DNA of 64,000 nt, taken from the NCBI RefSeq assembly GCF_048323675.1, contig NZ_JBLWFK010000009.1, forward strand, positions 58,045 through 122,044. The letters are read 5' to 3'. Positions 62,501 to 64,000 of the stretch are shown here, in pieces. Under the pieces are notes generated by a model that was not told the origin of the DNA, made no database searches, and worked only from the letters and a program-made list of their open reading frames with translations. Made by a program: the position numbers and the translations under genes. The first letter of the stretch is position 1. Every line of letters starts with the position of its first letter. The stretch comes from Mangrovimicrobium sp048323675. Lineage in GTDB: Bacteria; Pseudomonadota; Gammaproteobacteria; Pseudomonadales; Halieaceae.

Positions 62501-62626
62501 CATGGAGACATCGGGGTATTCGCGGGTCGGCAGCTGGAAAAACGACATCAGGCCAAAGGCCGCCAGCAACAGCGCCAGCACGCTGGCGAATACCGGCCGC
62601 CTGACCGAGAGATCGGCGAGCTTCAT
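59522..62626 (-). CDS. RND (HAE1-type) efflux pump, inner-membrane subunit
   Basis: A 1034-residue transporter with 12 helices and two periplasmic loops. Helix 1 start MKLADLSVRRPVFASVLALL; proton-relay Asp401-Asp402 in GLVVDDAIVVLENV; Lys in IATKNGILLVEF. Exports hydrophobic compounds by proton exchange with a periplasmic adaptor and an outer-membrane duct. ATGA overlap with the adaptor gene; no duct gene is seen here. Confidence 0.95.
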   Translation of the reverse strand: MKLADLSVRRPVFASVLALLLAAFGLMSFFQLPTREYPDVSMPQVSVSTTYRGAAADVVESRITQVLEDELGGIEGVRGIRSTSLDGRSSINIQFDLSRDMDAAANDVRDKVSRAINRLPQDAEAPTVSKADSDASPIIYISLEAENLPLVELTDYAERYLTDRFAAISGVSSVAVYGSGSRSMRIWIDRHKLNARRMSVSDVVSALQRENIELPAGLVESAEMEFPLRLQRAYRSETDFRRLVIGRGEDGHLIRLGEVARVALGSETSRRLFITNGRESMALGIVKQSNANTVEVLEAIRQEVEAVRGDLPPGMGISTSGDASAFIRAAISGVYWTLLVTTLLVAGVIFLFLGALRATLIPVVCIPLSLLGSCIALAAFGYSVNLITLLAMVLAIGLVVDDAIVVLENVFRRIEGGEPPLLAASRGARQVGFAVVATTAVLLAVFTPIVFMDDIMGRVFAELAVAICVAVIVSSVLALSLVPMMCSRLLRRQSRRSLLDRTVGAGLERLAAAYGRSLDWSLRHPLLMLATLALSVLGAWQLAGMVQLEQVPVEDQDTVMVFARAEQGTGIDSMRGLIEELQAPLLKHHEDGTLTRVLFVSPSFGNTTPDGLFSRISMVGLDQRDYSAFELRNELMREWRDIPGLRAMAFLPSGLGQRGGNTPVEFVLQGPDYETLADWRDTVMDAARDSGLFGGLNSDLRETQQQLHVSTDLDRAAALGVSARELGEALQALMSEQEISTFSDRGEEYPVIIQLERDQRSSPDDIRNIFVRGSSGELVQLANLVELESVASIGELQRYNRMRAVTISATPAPGVALGEALAFLERTVAEQLPVSAKIDYKGESLDFKESSGALYATFGFALLVTFLVMAAQFESFVHPTVIMVTVPLAVVGGLAGLVVSGLSFNIFSQIGMLMLVGIATKNGILLVEFINQMRDEGLEFRNAILEACQLRLRPVLMTTISTLVGAIPLLVMTGPGSASRNVLGAVILFGVASASVFTLYLVPGLYSLLARRTTSPGAIDREMQALERESPMAE

Positions 62627-63690
62627 TCGGCGTCACCCGTGCCGGCTGCCGCCGCCATGGCCTGTGCCGCGACTTCCTTTACCGGGACCCCGGGGCGCAG
62701 GTTCAGCTGGCCGCGCACGACCACCACCTGGCCCGGTGCAAGGCCGCCGTCGATGACCACGCCGCCCTTCACCCGCCGCTCGATCTGTACCGGCAGCATG
62801 TAGGCGCGGGACTCGTCATCCACCGCGTAGACGTAACTCTCCTGCCCTTTCTGGATCAGCGCCTGTTCCGGCAGCACCAGGGCCTGTTCCTCGCCCACCA
62901 GCAGGTCCACGGTCATCAGCATGCCCGGCAGCAGGCGTCCGTCGGCGTTATCCAGCAGGCCGCGCACCATCACTGCCCGGGTTACCGGATCGACCCGGGT
63001 ATCAATGTTGCGTACGGTGCCGGCAAAGGACTCGCCCGGCCATGCCGGACTGCGGGCCTCCACGCTGTCGCCGACCCGCAGGCGCGCCAGGTAGACCTCG
63101 GGCAGGGTGAAATCCAGCTTGAGCCGGGTGAGGTCGTCCAGTTCCGCGACCACGGTACCGGGAGTAATCAGGGCGCCCACGCTCACCTGGCGAAAGCCGA
63201 GCACTCCGGCGAAAGGCGCGCGCAACTGGTGGTCGGCGAGCACTGATTTGGCCTGTGCCAGCCGCGCCTGCTGCGCCGCCACGTTGGCGCGGGCGATATC
63301 GATCGCCGCGCGGGTGGAGATTTCCGCACCCAGGGAACCCAGTCGTTCCAGGTCCAGGCTGGCTTCCTGCAGTGCCGCCTCGACTTCGCGGACCCGCGCC
63401 AGCGGCTCGGTAGTGTCCAGTTCGACCAGCAGTTGTCCCGCACTTACCCGGTTCCCGTCGTCGAAATGCACGGCGCTGATCTTGCCGCTGACCCGGGCGG
63501 TAATGGTCACCGACTCCATGGCGCTGAGTGTGGCGACCGATTCGATATGCTCTGCCACCGGTGACAGCTCGGCGGTCCACAGGGCTACAGGCACCGCCTG
63601 CGCGGACGCTCCCGCCGGAGCCGCGGGCTCCTGGTTACAGGCAGTGGCCAGCAGGCAGGCCAGCAGGGGCGCGAAAACTCGCAATCGCAT
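62623..63690 (-). CDS. RND efflux periplasmic adaptor (HlyD/MFP family)
   Basis: A 355-residue lipoprotein (lipobox LLATAC). Barrel and lipoyl parts flank a short coiled coil (about 100-150); VTITARVSGKISAVHFDDGN and LRAPFAGVLGFRQVSVGALI are the two lipoyl halves. Links the pump to an outer-membrane channel. Confidence 0.93.
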   Translation of the reverse strand: MRLRVFAPLLACLLATACNQEPAAPAGASAQAVPVALWTAELSPVAEHIESVATLSAMESVTITARVSGKISAVHFDDGNRVSAGQLLVELDTTEPLARVREVEAALQEASLDLERLGSLGAEISTRAAIDIARANVAAQQARLAQAKSVLADHQLRAPFAGVLGFRQVSVGALITPGTVVAELDDLTRLKLDFTLPEVYLARLRVGDSVEARSPAWPGESFAGTVRNIDTRVDPVTRAVMVRGLLDNADGRLLPGMLMTVDLLVGEEQALVLPEQALIQKGQESYVYAVDDESRAYMLPVQIERRVKGGVVIDGGLAPGQVVVVRGQLNLRPGVPVKEVAAQAMAAAAGTGDAE

Positions 63691-63723
63691 GTGTTATTGA
63701 TTCCAGTGCGGTTAGATCAGGAG

Positions 63724-63753
63724 CCTGGCGCGGGTCAAAGGACCCGCGCCAGG
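63724..63753 (-). terminator. Strong hairpin behind the aminotransferase gene
   Basis: CCTGGCGCGGGTC (63724-63736), loop AAAG, GACCCGCGCCAGG (63741-63753): a perfect 13-bp stem 7 bases after the stop. T-run lacking. Confidence 0.5.
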
Positions 63754-63760
63754 AGGCCGT

Positions 63761-64000
63761 TCATGACAGTTTGTCGAGTACCTTGGGCAGGGCGTCCACG
63801 TACATTTGTACGTCTTCCAGCTTGCCCATGCTCACCCGCGACCAGTTGGTGTAGTCGCGGTAGATGCCGCGAATATGCACCTTGTGCTCGGCCATCGCAA
63901 CACGGAAATCCTCCGCATTGAGATCGCCCAGGTCGACAAACATGAAGTTGGTCTGTGACGGCAGTGCGGTCAGGCCGTTGGCCTTCACCGCGTCGGCCAC
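63761..64000 (-). CDS. Class I/II aminotransferase, C-terminal part
   Basis: The last 79 residues or so of a PLP aminotransferase; the start is beyond the window edge. ALPSQTNFMFVDLG and GIYRDYTNWSRVSMGKLEDV are the pattern of histidinol-phosphate aminotransferase-like proteins, with the substrate-carboxylate Arg in WSRVSMG. Exact substrate not decidable. Confidence 0.8.
   Translation of the reverse strand: MADAVKANGLTALPSQTNFMFVDLGDLNAEDFRVAMAEHKVHIRGIYRDYTNWSRVSMGKLEDVQMYVDALPKVLDKLS

Noticed and set aside
59993..62803. A plus-strand open frame of over 900 codons
   Set aside because: It is antisense to the well-defined RND pump gene and has the same His/Gln/Arg-biased shadow composition.

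Overview
The window is GC-rich, densely packed DNA from a Gram-negative bacterium. Lipoprotein signals, a TonB-dependent receptor, a DcaP-type porin, an RND efflux pair, LysR/MarR/TetR regulators and the mix of lipid, amide and ketone catabolic genes suggest a heterotrophic marine gammaproteobacterium, plausibly of the Halieaceae (OM60/NOR5) type. That placement is inference; no rRNA or phylogenetic marker lies in the window. I see no tRNA, rRNA, CRISPR array, transposase, integrase or phage gene.

Layout. 1-1.8 kb: the end of a CbpM-like chaperone modulator, an ICL/PEP-mutase family enzyme lacking the usual catalytic Cys motif, and three large hairpin repeats. 2.4-5.3 kb: a minus-strand operon of a short MscS-type channel, a soluble MgtE_N/CBS protein and a full MgtE Mg2+ channel. 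5.3-10.9 kb: a minus-strand operon of porin, exported amidase, exported glutaminase-like protein and MFS transporter, which looks like an amide-scavenging unit. 11-16.5 kb: aldo/keto reductase, then DUF1993-modABC (molybdate uptake), a cupin and a membrane protein. 16.5-19.6 kb: an RhlE-like helicase and an S10 peptidase. 19.6-24.5 kb: a divergent enoyl-CoA hydratase / PhyH-MarR-MDR locus with a palindromic operator, plus an AidB-like acyl-CoA dehydrogenase. 24.6-29 kb: VOC protein, hydrolases, a TetR gene with its operator and an exported cyclase. 29-33 kb: a PpiC-HupE-DUF3604 operon. 33-37 kb: an MFS transporter, a small secreted protein and a two-component system; the last two share 11-bp-phased CGTGA repeats. 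37-39.3 kb: VOC and GGCT genes, and an exported VOC lipoprotein with a tiny Gly-rich lipoprotein. 39.6-42.2 kb: speD-speE-ornithine decarboxylase. 42.4-49.2 kb: LysR, DUF4242, TPR-sulfotransferase, TonB receptor, azlCD. 49.2-54.2 kb: S9 peptidase, a small exported protein and a large repeat-bearing exported protein. 54.2-54.7 kb: a frameshifted gene remnant. 54.7-59.5 kb: a LysR-SDR-esterase operon divergent from a Baeyer-Villiger-type flavoenzyme. 59.5-64 kb: an RND pump with its adaptor, and the end of an aminotransferase.

The most unusual signal is non-coding. Two families of long palindromes occur in gaps between genes. Family A (three copies) and family B (two copies in opposite orientation) keep conserved internal sequence, but their outer stem arms differ completely from copy to copy while staying perfectly self-complementary. 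The two B hairpins carry 20-base loops that are exact reverse complements, so their transcripts could kiss. In both families the same word, AAAAAGCG(C), sits five bases inside the stem.
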